Part shown: positions 15,003 to 22,566 of the stretch, piece by piece
Layout: every line of letters begins with the position of its first letter
Position numbering within the stretch: position 1 is the first letter of the stretch
The notes under the pieces: model-generated
What the model was told of the DNA's origin: nothing
The model's database searches: none
What the model saw: only the letters and a program-made list of their open reading frames with translations
Origin: Candidatus Rifleibacteriota bacterium
Lineage (GTDB): Bacteria; Vulcanimicrobiota; Xenobia; Xenobiales; Xenobiaceae
Direction of reading: 5' to 3'
Length of the DNA stretch: 33,091 nt
Assembly (NCBI GenBank): GCA_900772775.1
Contig: CAAGRW010000152.1
Span: forward strand, 1 to 33,091
Program-made: the position numbers and the translations under genes

Positions 15003-15995
15003 ATGAAGAAATTTTTGATCTTTTTGCTGATTTGTACAATTGGCTTGGCAGTGGTCGCCGGTTGTTTCTATCAAAAATTTCAAGAATTTGATCAGCCTGT
15101 AAAAACAAAAGCACAGTATGTTATTTATAAAGTTGAACCGGGAGCTACTTTGCGCAGCTTGGGCACCGACTTGGAAAAGTGTGGTTTGCTTCGCTCAGCT
15201 CGTGTTTTTGAATTTTGGGGGCGCTATCTTAAAAACGGCCATTTAATTAAAGCCGGTTATTACAATTTAAGTGCTGCCATGAGTCCGAGAGAAATTCTCT
15301 CTCTGATTGTAGAGGGGCGTACCGCTTCCAAAACGATCACTTTTCCCGAGGGACTTACGCTCAAAGAGTGTGCCGCTATCGTCGAAAAGAACAAGATCGG
15401 TACGGCTGCCGAATTTTTGCGTTTAACTACCGCACAGGGCAAGAAATATGGGGACATATTTCCCGAGAATATGGAAGGTTATTTTTTGCCTGATACTTAT
15501 ACCTTGCCCTTGGATTGCGACGTGGAATTTTTGGTGAAAACGGTTGCCGAACGCTTCAAAGAATTGGCTTTGCCTTATCACAACGCCAAATCTCCTCTTT
15601 CTTTACACGATACCGTTATTTTGGCTTCTTTAGTGGAAAGGGAGGCTCAAGTCGCTTCTGAGCGTCCGATTATTGCCGGCGTTTATATTAACAGGCTCAA
15701 TGATGGTATGAAATTGGAATGTGACGCTACAGTGCAATTTGCTCTCGGGTACCAAAAAGAGTTTTTGCTTTACAAAGATTTGGAGATAGACTCTCCATAC
15801 AATACTTACAAATATACCGGTCTGCCGGTTGGCCCTATATGCAACCCCGGAATTGAATCAATCAAGGCGGCTTGCAATCCTACCCCCAGCCATTATTACT
15901 ATTATGTACGCAACGATGTGAAAGGAGACGGGAGTCATGTCTTTGGACAAAACTTCAGAGAGCACGAAAACAATATCAGGAAATACCAATTGTGA
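15003..15995 (+). CDS. mltG: Endolytic transglycosylase MltG
   Basis: A 330-residue membrane-anchored YceG/MltG protein. One N-terminal transmembrane helix (about 4-22) precedes a LysM-like module (YKVEPGATLRSLGTDLEKCGLL) and a catalytic domain with ILASLVEREAQ, where Glu212 is the expected catalytic residue, then GVYINRLNDGMKLECDATVQFAL and YNTYKYTGLPVGPICNPG. It cleaves nascent glycan strands at the inner membrane and limits their length. AAAGAGAGAG lies upstream of ATG 15003. Its 3' end overlaps udk by 59 bases, so the two are co-transcribed. Confidence 0.96.
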   Translation: MKKFLIFLLICTIGLAVVAGCFYQKFQEFDQPVKTKAQYVIYKVEPGATLRSLGTDLEKCGLLRSARVFEFWGRYLKNGHLIKAGYYNLSAAMSPREILSLIVEGRTASKTITFPEGLTLKECAAIVEKNKIGTAAEFLRLTTAQGKKYGDIFPENMEGYFLPDTYTLPLDCDVEFLVKTVAERFKELALPYHNAKSPLSLHDTVILASLVEREAQVASERPIIAGVYINRLNDGMKLECDATVQFALGYQKEFLLYKDLEIDSPYNTYKYTGLPVGPICNPGIESIKAACNPTPSHYYYYVRNDVKGDGSHVFGQNFREHENNIRKYQL

Positions 15996-16695
15996 GTGCC
16001 CCGATAACGGAGGTGTCAAGGGAGCTGCTCTAATTATTGGTATCGCTGGTGGAACCGGCTCCGGCAAGACAACTGTAGCTCGCAAGTTAAAAGAATCTTA
16101 TCCTCCTCATTTAGTTCAAGTTATTGCTCAAGATTCGTACTACAAAGATCAGTCTGATATTCCCTTAGAGGATCGTCCTAAGACGAATTACGATCATCCT
16201 GATGCTTACGATAACGACCTTCTGATTCAACATTTGGATGCTTTGCGTCGTGGTGAAGAAGTTAATCAACCAGTCTATTCCTTTATTTCTCACACGCGTT
16301 GCAAAGAGACCAAACTTATAAAACCGGCTCATATTTTAATTGTAGAAGGCATTTTGGCTTTGGCCGATCCTAGGTTGCGCGAGCGCATGGATGTCAAAAT
16401 TTTCGTGCAAACAGATGCCGATGTGCGTTTTATTCGCCGTTTGCGCCGAGATATTATGGAACGTGGACGCAGTCTCAATGAAGTAATCGAACAATACCAA
16501 AAAGTGGTGCGTCCTATGCACATGCTCTATACAGAGCCTACTAAGCGTTATGCCAATATTATTATCCCTGAGGGTGGCTCCAACGCTGTTGCTATCGGTA
16601 TGGTAAGGGCTTGGATTGAGCAAGTTGTAGAGCGAGCCAAAGCCGGTTTGCCTCCTAGGGTAAATTATTTTGCCCAAGAAGAAAACGAAGCTTAG
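15937..16695 (+). CDS. udk: Uridine kinase
   Basis: A 252-residue uridine/cytidine kinase for pyrimidine salvage: P-loop GGTGSGKTT (38-46), QDSYYKDQSDIPLEDR, NYDHPDAYDNDLL, and the lid-region FIRRLRRDIMERGRS. About 30 residues precede the usual family start. ATG 15937 lies inside mltG but has a strong doubled purine tract (GGAGACGGGAG) just upstream. A shorter form from a later start is possible because the extension has no known role. A terminator follows. Confidence 0.95.
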   Translation: MSLDKTSESTKTISGNTNCECPDNGGVKGAALIIGIAGGTGSGKTTVARKLKESYPPHLVQVIAQDSYYKDQSDIPLEDRPKTNYDHPDAYDNDLLIQHLDALRRGEEVNQPVYSFISHTRCKETKLIKPAHILIVEGILALADPRLRERMDVKIFVQTDADVRFIRRLRRDIMERGRSLNEVIEQYQKVVRPMHMLYTEPTKRYANIIIPEGGSNAVAIGMVRAWIEQVVERAKAGLPPRVNYFAQEENEA

Positions 16696-16718
16696 TGCTT
16701 TTGCTTATATTTTTCTCA

Positions 16719-16764
16719 AAAAGACTGTCCGCTGTGCTCTTGTAAAAATGGACAGTTTTTTTTT
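16719..16764 (+). terminator. Terminator after udk
   Basis: ACTGTCC pairs with GGACAGT over a loop of about 20 bases, with A-rich bases before and nine T after. It separates the salvage/wall genes from the pilus cluster. Confidence 0.8.
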
Positions 16765-16912
16765 GTTTGATTTAATTATTTGCCCACGTAAACAGGATAA
16801 AAGCCGATTTTGCTTGAAGCAGTTTCACCCAGTTGGCGTGTGATTTTTTTCCGTTTTTGCGAAGAAATGATGTTCGCGTCGAGTGAAATGCTTGCAACGG
16901 AGTGAGTTTGGG

Positions 16913-18655
16913 ATGGTTAGCAAGAGTCCAGAAGAAATTGGTGCTATGCTGGTTGAAGAAGGCTTTATTACCCAACGCCAGTTGGAAAAAGCCAAAGTTC
17001 AGGCAGAGAGTACTAAAGAGCCTTTACAAAAGGTCTTAGTCGCTAAAGGTTTTGTCACCGATAAGGATATTGTCGAATCTCTAGGTAAAGCTATGAATGT
17101 AGCTTTCGTAGATTTAGACGGAAAAGTCCTAGATGCCGAACTAGTAAAGTCTATCCCCGAGCACCTAGCTAAGCGCTACAACGTCATTCCTGTCGAGCAG
17201 CGTGATAATAAGCTCACTCTGGCTATGGTCGATCCGCTCAACGTATTGGCTATAGACGACATTCGCTTAATTACCGGTTTCGATATTAAACCAGTAATCG
17301 CCACTGAAGATGCTATTAAAAAAGCTATCAGCACTATGTTTGGCACTACCGATATGGTAGCTGTAGACGACGCCGTTAAAGATTTGGTTGATACCGATTT
17401 CGGCGATGCTATGGAAGTAGAAGATGATATCGAGGAAAATGAAATCGATATCAATAAGCTCAAAGAAATGGTTGATGAAGCGCCTATTGTCCGCGTGGTA
17501 AACTTAATCATTTCTCAAGCCATCAACGATAAAGCTTCCGACATTCACATTGAACCTGAAGCTCGCAATGTAAAAGTGCGTTACCGTGTAGACGGTGTTT
17601 TACACGACGTCATGAGCCCTCCTAAGCATATCCAGGCTCCTATGGTTTCTCGTATTAAGATTATGTCCAATATGGACATCGCCGAGCGCCGTATCCCTCA
17701 GGATGGTAAGATCCACTTGCGCCATGACGGACGTGAGTTCGACTTACGTGTTTCCACCGTGCCTTGTATTCATGGTGAGAAAGTAGTAATGCGTATCTTG
17801 GACCGCGGCTCTGTAATGCTTGGTTTGAATAAGCTCGGTTTCTCCGATATCAACCAGCGCATGTTCGAAGATGTCGTGGAAAAACCTTACGGTATGATTT
17901 TGGTTACCGGCCCTACCGGATCTGGTAAATCAACTACTCTTTACTCTTGCTTGAATAAGCTCAATACCGGTTTAACTAATATCCTCACTATCGAAGACCC
18001 TGTAGAGTATCAGTTGCCCGGTATCAACCAAGTGCAAGTAAATAATAAAGCAGATCTTACTTTCGCTTCAGCTTTGCGCGCCTTCCTTCGTCAAGACCCT
18101 GACATCATCATGGTCGGTGAGATTCGAGACACAGAAACGGCTCGAATCGCTGTAGAGGCCGCTTTGACCGGTCACTTGGTACTTTCTACTTTGCACACCA
18201 ACGATGCTTCCGGTGCTATCTCGCGTTTGGTAGAAATGGGAGTAGAGCCCTTCTTGGTAGCTTCTTCTGTAATTGGTGTGCTCGGTCAGCGCTTGGCCAG
18301 AACTATTTGTCCCAATTGCAAAGAACCTTACGAACCTACTCCTGAAGCTGTACGCCGTTTCGGACTTTCCATGTACTCCGACACGACTATCAACTTCTAT
18401 CGCGGTCGAGGTTGCGACAATTGTAAGATGACTGGCTATCGTGGACGTACCGGTATTCACGAAATTCTTACTATTACTGATCGCGTTCGTGCTCTCATTT
18501 TGCACCGCAGCTCTACTGCCGAAATTAAGCAAGCCGCTATCGAAGAAGGTATGCGCACCATGCAAGATGACGCTTTGGCCAAAGTGCTTTCCGGCGTTAC
18601 CTCAATGGAAGAGAGCTTGCGCGTAGTTTACGTAGAAAGCTCCGGCGAGTTCTAA
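16913..18655 (+). CDS. pilB: Type IV pilus extension ATPase PilB
   Basis: A 580-residue hexameric secretion ATPase that drives pilus polymerisation from the cytoplasmic face. It has an N-terminal MshEN-type domain (about 8-145; EEGFITQRQLEKAKVQAE, KGFVTDKDIVESL, YNVIPVEQRDNKLTLAMVDP). This is followed by Walker A GPTGSGKST (333-341), the Asp box, Walker B DPDIIMVGEIRDTETA and a four-Cys zinc motif (CPNC...CDNC). The MshEN domain in relatives binds c-di-GMP, so second-messenger control is possible (inference). ATG 16913 is preferred over an in-frame GTG at 16883 because GGAGTGAG sits 6 bases upstream. First gene of the pilus cluster. Confidence 0.97.
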   Translation: MVSKSPEEIGAMLVEEGFITQRQLEKAKVQAESTKEPLQKVLVAKGFVTDKDIVESLGKAMNVAFVDLDGKVLDAELVKSIPEHLAKRYNVIPVEQRDNKLTLAMVDPLNVLAIDDIRLITGFDIKPVIATEDAIKKAISTMFGTTDMVAVDDAVKDLVDTDFGDAMEVEDDIEENEIDINKLKEMVDEAPIVRVVNLIISQAINDKASDIHIEPEARNVKVRYRVDGVLHDVMSPPKHIQAPMVSRIKIMSNMDIAERRIPQDGKIHLRHDGREFDLRVSTVPCIHGEKVVMRILDRGSVMLGLNKLGFSDINQRMFEDVVEKPYGMILVTGPTGSGKSTTLYSCLNKLNTGLTNILTIEDPVEYQLPGINQVQVNNKADLTFASALRAFLRQDPDIIMVGEIRDTETARIAVEAALTGHLVLSTLHTNDASGAISRLVEMGVEPFLVASSVIGVLGQRLARTICPNCKEPYEPTPEAVRRFGLSMYSDTTINFYRGRGCDNCKMTGYRGRTGIHEILTITDRVRALILHRSSTAEIKQAAIEEGMRTMQDDALAKVLSGVTSMEESLRVVYVESSGEF

Positions 18656-18744
18656 TAATCATTCTATTGCGCTTTGGGCTTGCGCCTGGATAGATTTTTT
18701 TTCGGGGCAAGCGCTTGGCGTTATTTGTTTATCAGTATTTCTTT
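18656..18744 (+). other. pilB 3' flank with a strong hairpin
   Basis: GCTTGCGCC (18678-18686) pairs with GGGGCAAGC (18704-18712) with one mismatch; eight T lie in the loop rather than after the stem. An alternative pairing GCGCTT/AAGCGC uses part of the same bases. It may stabilise or process the pilB transcript; it is not a classic terminator. No gene is seen. Confidence 0.45.
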
Positions 18745-18749
18745 TGCCA

Positions 18750-18975
18750 CAAGTGCTGTAAAGCCCCTACCTTTAGGCATGGGGATGTAAGGCACGCCCA
18801 CCGAATTTGCGTAAGCAATTGAAGGTGGACGATTGTTGCGTGTTAGTACATAACTGTATGGGCAGGGCATTGTCCATTGTAGAGAGAGCTCGTAAGACCT
18901 ACAGATTCTCAGTAGGCAAGGCTCGTTAATATCTCAGAATCCCCTGGCTTTAGCCATGGGGAGTATGTCAACGTG
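18750..18975 (+). mobile_element. Non-autonomous IS200/IS605-family element (PATE-like) with omega-RNA-like right end
   Basis: Two same-orientation imperfect hairpins bound about 225 bases. The left hairpin, CCCCTACC-TTTA-GGCATGGGG (18764-18784), sits in the context TAAAGCCCC...GGGGATGTAAGGC. The right hairpin, CCCCTGGC-TTTA-GCCATGGGG (18941-18961), sits in the context GAATCCCC...GGGGAGTATGTCAAC. The right stem has a single extruded T in its 3' arm. These terminal contexts are what I know from IS605/IS1341 elements, whose TnpA recognises such single-strand hairpins. Inside are further stems (CCACC/GGTGG at 18798-18828; CCTAC/GTAGG at 18898-18915), as in the omega RNA at tnpB right ends. No tnpA or tnpB reading frame is present. 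Exact ends are uncertain by about 10-15 bases. Confidence 0.72.
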
Positions 18976-19121
18976 TTGCAGAGCGCTGGCTGTTCGCTTT
19001 AGTCGGATGGGGGAGGAGCACAGTGCCGGGTTGAATGAATGTAGCTTCATTAGTTCTACTTGGACTGTAAAGCGGTTCTGTTTAGTTCACAGACTAAAGC
19101 TCAATATCTGGAGGTCACAAT

Positions 19122-20213
19122 ATGTCAGTAGCATCTACGTTCCGCTACACCATGGACGACTTGCTTAAACTTACCGTTGAGAAGGGCGCTTCCGACTTGC
19201 ATCTGTCTGTAGGTCTGCCTCCTATTCTGCGTATCAGCGGCAAGCTTACTCCCACCGAACTTCCTCGTTTGGTATCAGATGACAGCAAACGCTTGATTTA
19301 CAGCATTCTGAACGAGCGTCAGAAAGAAAAGTTCGAAAAGACTTGGGAACTGGATTGCTCTCACGGTGTGCGTGATTATGGTCGTTTCCGTGTCAACGTT
19401 TTTAAGCAGCGCGGCAATGTAGGCGCTACTTTGCGTGCAATTTCAAGCGTGATTCCCTCTCGCGCCGAGTTGAATTTGCCTCCCGTTATTGAAGATATGG
19501 TACGCAGCCCTCAGGGACTCATTTTGGTTACTGGTGCTACTGGTCAAGGTAAATCTACCACTTTGGCTTGCATGTTGGACTTAATCAACTCCGAGCACAA
19601 TTTCCATATCCTCACTATCGAAGATCCTATCGAATACGTACACTTCCACAAGAAGTCCATGATCAACCAGCGTGAGTTGGGCCAAGATACTATGAGCTGG
19701 GCCAACGCTTTGCGTTCTTCGTTGCGTGAAGACCCCGACGTGATTTTGGTCGGTGAGATGCGTGACTTAGATACTATGGCCGGCACTTTGACCGCTGCTG
19801 AAACTGGACACTTAGTCTTCTCCACTTTGCATACTTGTGATGCTTCTCAGACTGTAGACCGTATTGTCGATGTCTTCCCGCCTCACCAGCAGCAGCAAAT
19901 TCGTATTCAGTTAGCCTCTGTACTCGAAGGCGTCTTCTCTCAGCAATTGATTCCTCACGCTTCTGGTAAAGGCCGCGTACCTGCTGTAGAAGTCATGATT
20001 ACCACTTCTGCTGTACGTAACCTCATCCGCGAAGGTAAGAGCCATCAGATTTATAACGCCATTCAGACCGGCTCTAAGCACGGTATGCAAACTATGGAGC
20101 AAGCTCTTCTCGATCTGTATAATACCAAGCAGATCACTATGGAAGAAGCCCTCAACCATACTACCCACGCCGATGATTTGCGTCGCATGATTGAGAGCGC
20201 CAATCGCAAGTAA
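19122..20213 (+). CDS. pilT: Type IV pilus retraction ATPase PilT
   Basis: A 363-residue PilT that powers pilus depolymerisation and hence twitching or DNA uptake. It shows the PilT N-terminal PAS-like domain (GASDLHLSVGLPPILRISGKL), Walker A GATGQGKST (138-146), the Asp box (TIEDPIEYVH), Walker B DPDVILVGEMRDLDT, His box (STLHTCDASQTVDRIVDVFP) and the PilT-specific C-terminal motif AVRNLIREGK. The Walker A differs from the usual GPTGSGKST at two positions but keeps all required residues. GGAGGT lies 6 bases before ATG 19122. It is separated from pilB by the IS200/IS605-like element. Confidence 0.97.
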   Translation: MSVASTFRYTMDDLLKLTVEKGASDLHLSVGLPPILRISGKLTPTELPRLVSDDSKRLIYSILNERQKEKFEKTWELDCSHGVRDYGRFRVNVFKQRGNVGATLRAISSVIPSRAELNLPPVIEDMVRSPQGLILVTGATGQGKSTTLACMLDLINSEHNFHILTIEDPIEYVHFHKKSMINQRELGQDTMSWANALRSSLREDPDVILVGEMRDLDTMAGTLTAAETGHLVFSTLHTCDASQTVDRIVDVFPPHQQQQIRIQLASVLEGVFSQQLIPHASGKGRVPAVEVMITTSAVRNLIREGKSHQIYNAIQTGSKHGMQTMEQALLDLYNTKQITMEEALNHTTHADDLRRMIESANRK

Positions 20214-20220
20214 TAGCAAT

Positions 20221-20258
20221 AGCCAGTCTCCTTTCTCTCTATAGGAAGGATTCTGGCT
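20221..20258 (+). other. Hairpin after pilT
   Basis: AGCCAGTCTCCTTTCT pairs with AGGAAGGATTCTGGCT with a few mismatches around a 6-base loop. The following bases (CTCTTATC) are not a proper T-tract, so it may only attenuate transcription or protect the pilT mRNA end. Confidence 0.45.
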
Positions 20259-20343
20259 CTCTTATCGAATGAACGAAAATTGTGTAATTGGGACAGCTGT
20301 TCTTCTGTGAAGGCGGCTGGGAGATAAATAGGAGGTATTCGCT

Positions 20344-20409
20344 ATGTCAGCTATTTGGTGGCTCGTGCCCGTTATGTGCATTCTTGTCGGTTCTTTGTCT
20401 CGTATCTAG
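20344..20409 (+). CDS. 21-residue hydrophobic micropeptide in the pilus cluster
   Basis: A short frame (ATG 20344, TAG 20407) encodes MSAIWWLVPVMCILVGSLSRI, which could form a single transmembrane helix. The ribosome site is excellent: AGGAGG at 20330-20335, 8 bases before the ATG, as strong as those of the large pilus genes. It lies between pilT and pilC and ends 43 bases before the pilC start, which has its own AAGGAGG. I do not recognise the peptide. It may be a small membrane partner of the pilus platform or a leader that couples ribosome flow into pilC. Real translation is likely from the ribosome site but conservation is untested. Confidence 0.55.
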   Translation: MSAIWWLVPVMCILVGSLSRI

Positions 20410-20452
20410 TTTTTTGTTGAAAAGAGAGTTGTTGCAAGGAGGTTAGGCGCCA

Positions 20453-21682
20453 ATGCCTGTCTTCGTATACGAAGCACGTGATCAAGAGGGTCAGATTAGA
20501 AAAGACCAATTGGAAGCTCCCAATATTAGAGCGGCCCAAAAGATCGTCCAACAGGACATGAAGATGACCATCGTAAAGATGGAACAGCGATCTGGAAGCG
20601 CTGCTGATGGAGATATCCTTGGCTGGCTCCAGAATATGAAGAAAGTCGACGAGCAGGCGCTTACGGTTTTTAGTAGACAGTTCGCCACGATGATTAACGC
20701 CGGCTTGGCAATGGTTCGTTGCCTTGACATTTTGTCTGAGCAAACTGAAGACAAGAAATTGCAGCAAACTCTCGTCCAAGTTAGACGCGACGTAGAAGGC
20801 GGCTCTACTTTATCGAGCGCTCTGCAAAAACATCCCGACGTCTTTTCCACATTGTATTACAGTATGGTAAAAGCTGGTGAGATGGGTGGTGTGCTCGATG
20901 AAGTTTTGGAGCGTTTGGCCGGCTTCATGGAGAAAGACTTCGCCTTAAAGAAAAAGGTGAAGGCCGCTTTGACATACCCTGTGGTTATCTTGGTTATGGC
21001 CATGGGTATCGTATTCTTCTTAGTTACCTACATTTTGCCCACGTTCGTATCTCTCTTCGAAGGTATGAACTTACAATTGCCTTTGCCTACCAGGATTTTG
21101 ATTGGTGTTACTAAGTTGGCCCGCAATCCTGTTTTCTTGGCTTGCTTCTTCTTGGGAGGCGGCGTCTGTGTCGTGCTTCTCAAGAAATATATCGAAACTC
21201 CGGCTGGACGTAAGCAATTTGACCAACTCAAGCTCAATTTGCCTGTTTTTGGCTTGCTGAATAAAAAAGTGGCCATATCACGTTTCTGCCGTACCTTAGG
21301 TACCTTGCTCTCTTCCGGTGTACCTATTATGCAATCTTTGGAAATTGTAGGTAAGGCCTCCGGTAACGAAGTAATTGCCGCTACCGTCACTCGAATTAGA
21401 GACAGTATCCGCGAAGGTGAAAGTATTGCTTCTCCTTTAGGTGCTTCTGGTATGTTCCCGCCCATGGTTACTCAAATGGTAGCCGTAGGTGAAGAAACCG
21501 GTAACTTGGACGCTATGCTTTCCAAGATCGCCGACTTCTATGACACCGAAGTTGACTACTTGCTCTCCTCGCTGACTTCCATGTTAGAGCCTATTATGAT
21601 TGTCGGTATGGGTGGTATCGTAGGTTTCATCGTTATCTCTGTATTCTTGCCTCTGTATCAGTTGGTTGGAAGTATGGCTTAG
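20453..21682 (+). CDS. pilC: Type IV pilus inner-membrane platform protein PilC
   Basis: A 409-residue GspF/PilC protein with two repeated cytoplasmic T2SSF domains (SRQFATMINAGLAMVRCLDILSEQ; SRFCRTLGTLLSSGVPIMQSLEIVG) and three transmembrane helices (about 185-205, 225-245, 380-405). It sits in the inner membrane and is thought to couple the PilB and PilT motors to pilin insertion and removal. Length is normal. AAGGAGG lies 10 bases before ATG 20453. The N-terminal VFVYEARDQEG segment is the usual family start. A strong terminator follows. Confidence 0.97.
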   Translation: MPVFVYEARDQEGQIRKDQLEAPNIRAAQKIVQQDMKMTIVKMEQRSGSAADGDILGWLQNMKKVDEQALTVFSRQFATMINAGLAMVRCLDILSEQTEDKKLQQTLVQVRRDVEGGSTLSSALQKHPDVFSTLYYSMVKAGEMGGVLDEVLERLAGFMEKDFALKKKVKAALTYPVVILVMAMGIVFFLVTYILPTFVSLFEGMNLQLPLPTRILIGVTKLARNPVFLACFFLGGGVCVVLLKKYIETPAGRKQFDQLKLNLPVFGLLNKKVAISRFCRTLGTLLSSGVPIMQSLEIVGKASGNEVIAATVTRIRDSIREGESIASPLGASGMFPPMVTQMVAVGEETGNLDAMLSKIADFYDTEVDYLLSSLTSMLEPIMIVGMGGIVGFIVISVFLPLYQLVGSMA

Positions 21683-21707
21683 GCTTTTTTTCAGAAAAGT
21701 GTATATG

Positions 21708-21728
21708 TGCCTATGAATTTTATAGGCA
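21708..21728 (+). other. Small hairpin after pilC
   Basis: TGCCTAT pairs with ATAGGCA over a 7-base loop in the pilC 3' flank, just ahead of the long terminator hairpin. There is no T-tract; it may stabilise the mRNA end. Confidence 0.5.
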
Positions 21729-21743
21729 TCTTTAAAGCCAGAG

Positions 21744-21808
21744 AAGTTGGGAAAATTCTTTAAGCAAATTGCCGGATTTGTGGGAATTTTCCCAACTTTT
21801 GCTTTTTT
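21744..21808 (+). terminator. Long perfect-stem terminator between pilC and the pilin gene
   Basis: AAGTTGGGAAAATTC (21744-21758) pairs without mismatch with GAATTTTCCCAACTT (21784-21798) around a 25-base loop; TTGCTTTTTT follows. The 15-bp stem is the longest perfect one in the window and separates the pilB-T-C transcript from the pilin transcript. Confidence 0.85.
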
Positions 21809-21849
21809 GTAAAAAATGTTAAATTAGGACAATAATCAATTGCACAAGG

Positions 21850-21878
21850 TTGACAAAGGGAGGGGAGTGCATTAGTAT
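21850..21878 (+). promoter_or_regulatory. Sigma70-type promoter of the pilin gene
   Basis: TTGACA (21850-21855), 17 bases, TAGTAT (21873-21878). Transcription would begin about 75 bases before the pilin start, leaving an untranslated leader. With terminators on both sides the pilin should be a strong single-gene transcript. Confidence 0.72.
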
Positions 21879-21959
21879 TTGACCATACCTGTAGGGTCGT
21901 TGCTAGAAGCACAGTCCTACTAGGCCTGCATTCGTAAATATTTTGGAGGAAATCATCAG

Positions 21960-22427
21960 ATGATGCATCGCGTCTCTTCTCGTAAGGGTTTCACCCTAAT
22001 CGAGCTTATGATCGTTATCGCTATTATCGCCATTTTGGCTGCTATCTTGGTACCTAACTTCATCCGCGCTCGTGCTCAGGGCCAGGTCACTTCTTGCAAG
22101 TCCAACTTGAAGAACATCGGTACTGCTTGCGAAATGTACGCTACCGACAACGCTGGTCGCTATCCTACCGATCTCACTAAGTTGTTGGATAAGGGAACTG
22201 CTACTCAGCCTTACTTGAAACAGATTCCTAAGTGCCCTTCCGAGGGTTCCTCTGCCCCTTACACCAACTCTTATGAGCGTTCCACCAACCCCGACGTATA
22301 CACCGTATACTGCTCTGGCTCCAATCACACCGCTGCTGGCTGCGAAGCCAACTATCCTAAGTTCACTGCTACCCAGGGCTTGATCGAGAACCAGCTCGCC
22401 GACCCTGAAAAGAATGGTGGTAAGTAG
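21960..22427 (+). CDS. Type IV pilin, probable major subunit
   Basis: A 155-residue prepilin with a 10-residue leader (MMHRVSSRKG), cleavage before FTLIELMIVIAIIAILAAILVP and Glu5 of the mature protein present. After the hydrophobic stem come NFIRARAQGQVTSCKSNLKNIGTACEMYATDNAGRYP, a stretch common in pseudopilin/pilin subunits, and a head with five cysteines. GGAGGA lies about 9 bases before ATG 21960; the second ATG (21963) is also possible. The private promoter, flanking terminators and a C-ending codon preference stronger than in housekeeping genes suggest high expression, so it is probably the major pilin. Related GspG-like pseudopilins share the same N-terminus, so a secretion role cannot be excluded. 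Confidence 0.92.
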   Translation: MMHRVSSRKGFTLIELMIVIAIIAILAAILVPNFIRARAQGQVTSCKSNLKNIGTACEMYATDNAGRYPTDLTKLLDKGTATQPYLKQIPKCPSEGSSAPYTNSYERSTNPDVYTVYCSGSNHTAAGCEANYPKFTATQGLIENQLADPEKNGGK

Positions 22428-22463
22428 TTTTTTTGCTACTGTTAGTTTCTCGTGAATGAGAAA

Positions 22464-22498
22464 AGAGGAGTCTCCTTTGGGAGGCTCCTCTTTTTTTT
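22464..22498 (+). terminator. Terminator after the pilin gene
   Basis: AGAGGAGTCTCC pairs with GGGAGGCTCCTCT around a tiny TTT loop, followed by a run of eight T. A strong stem right after a gene expected to be highly expressed. Confidence 0.92.
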
Positions 22499-22499
22499 A

Positions 22500-22528
22500 T
22501 TGACACTCAGTTAAGTTTGCTTTATCCT
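22500..22528 (+). promoter_or_regulatory. Promoter of pilD
   Basis: TTGACA (22500-22505), 17 bases, TATCCT (22523-22528). It begins immediately after the pilin terminator, so pilD and perhaps the downstream genes have their own transcript. Confidence 0.6.
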
Positions 22529-22566
22529 GAGGGGAATCGCAAAACAAGGGAGCGTCCCGCTTTTTT

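Noticed and set aside
18956..19168. Plus-strand 70-codon frame next to the IS200/IS605-like element
   Set aside because: It begins inside the right-end hairpin, overlaps the pilT start and resembles no transposase; not a tnpA or tnpB remnant.
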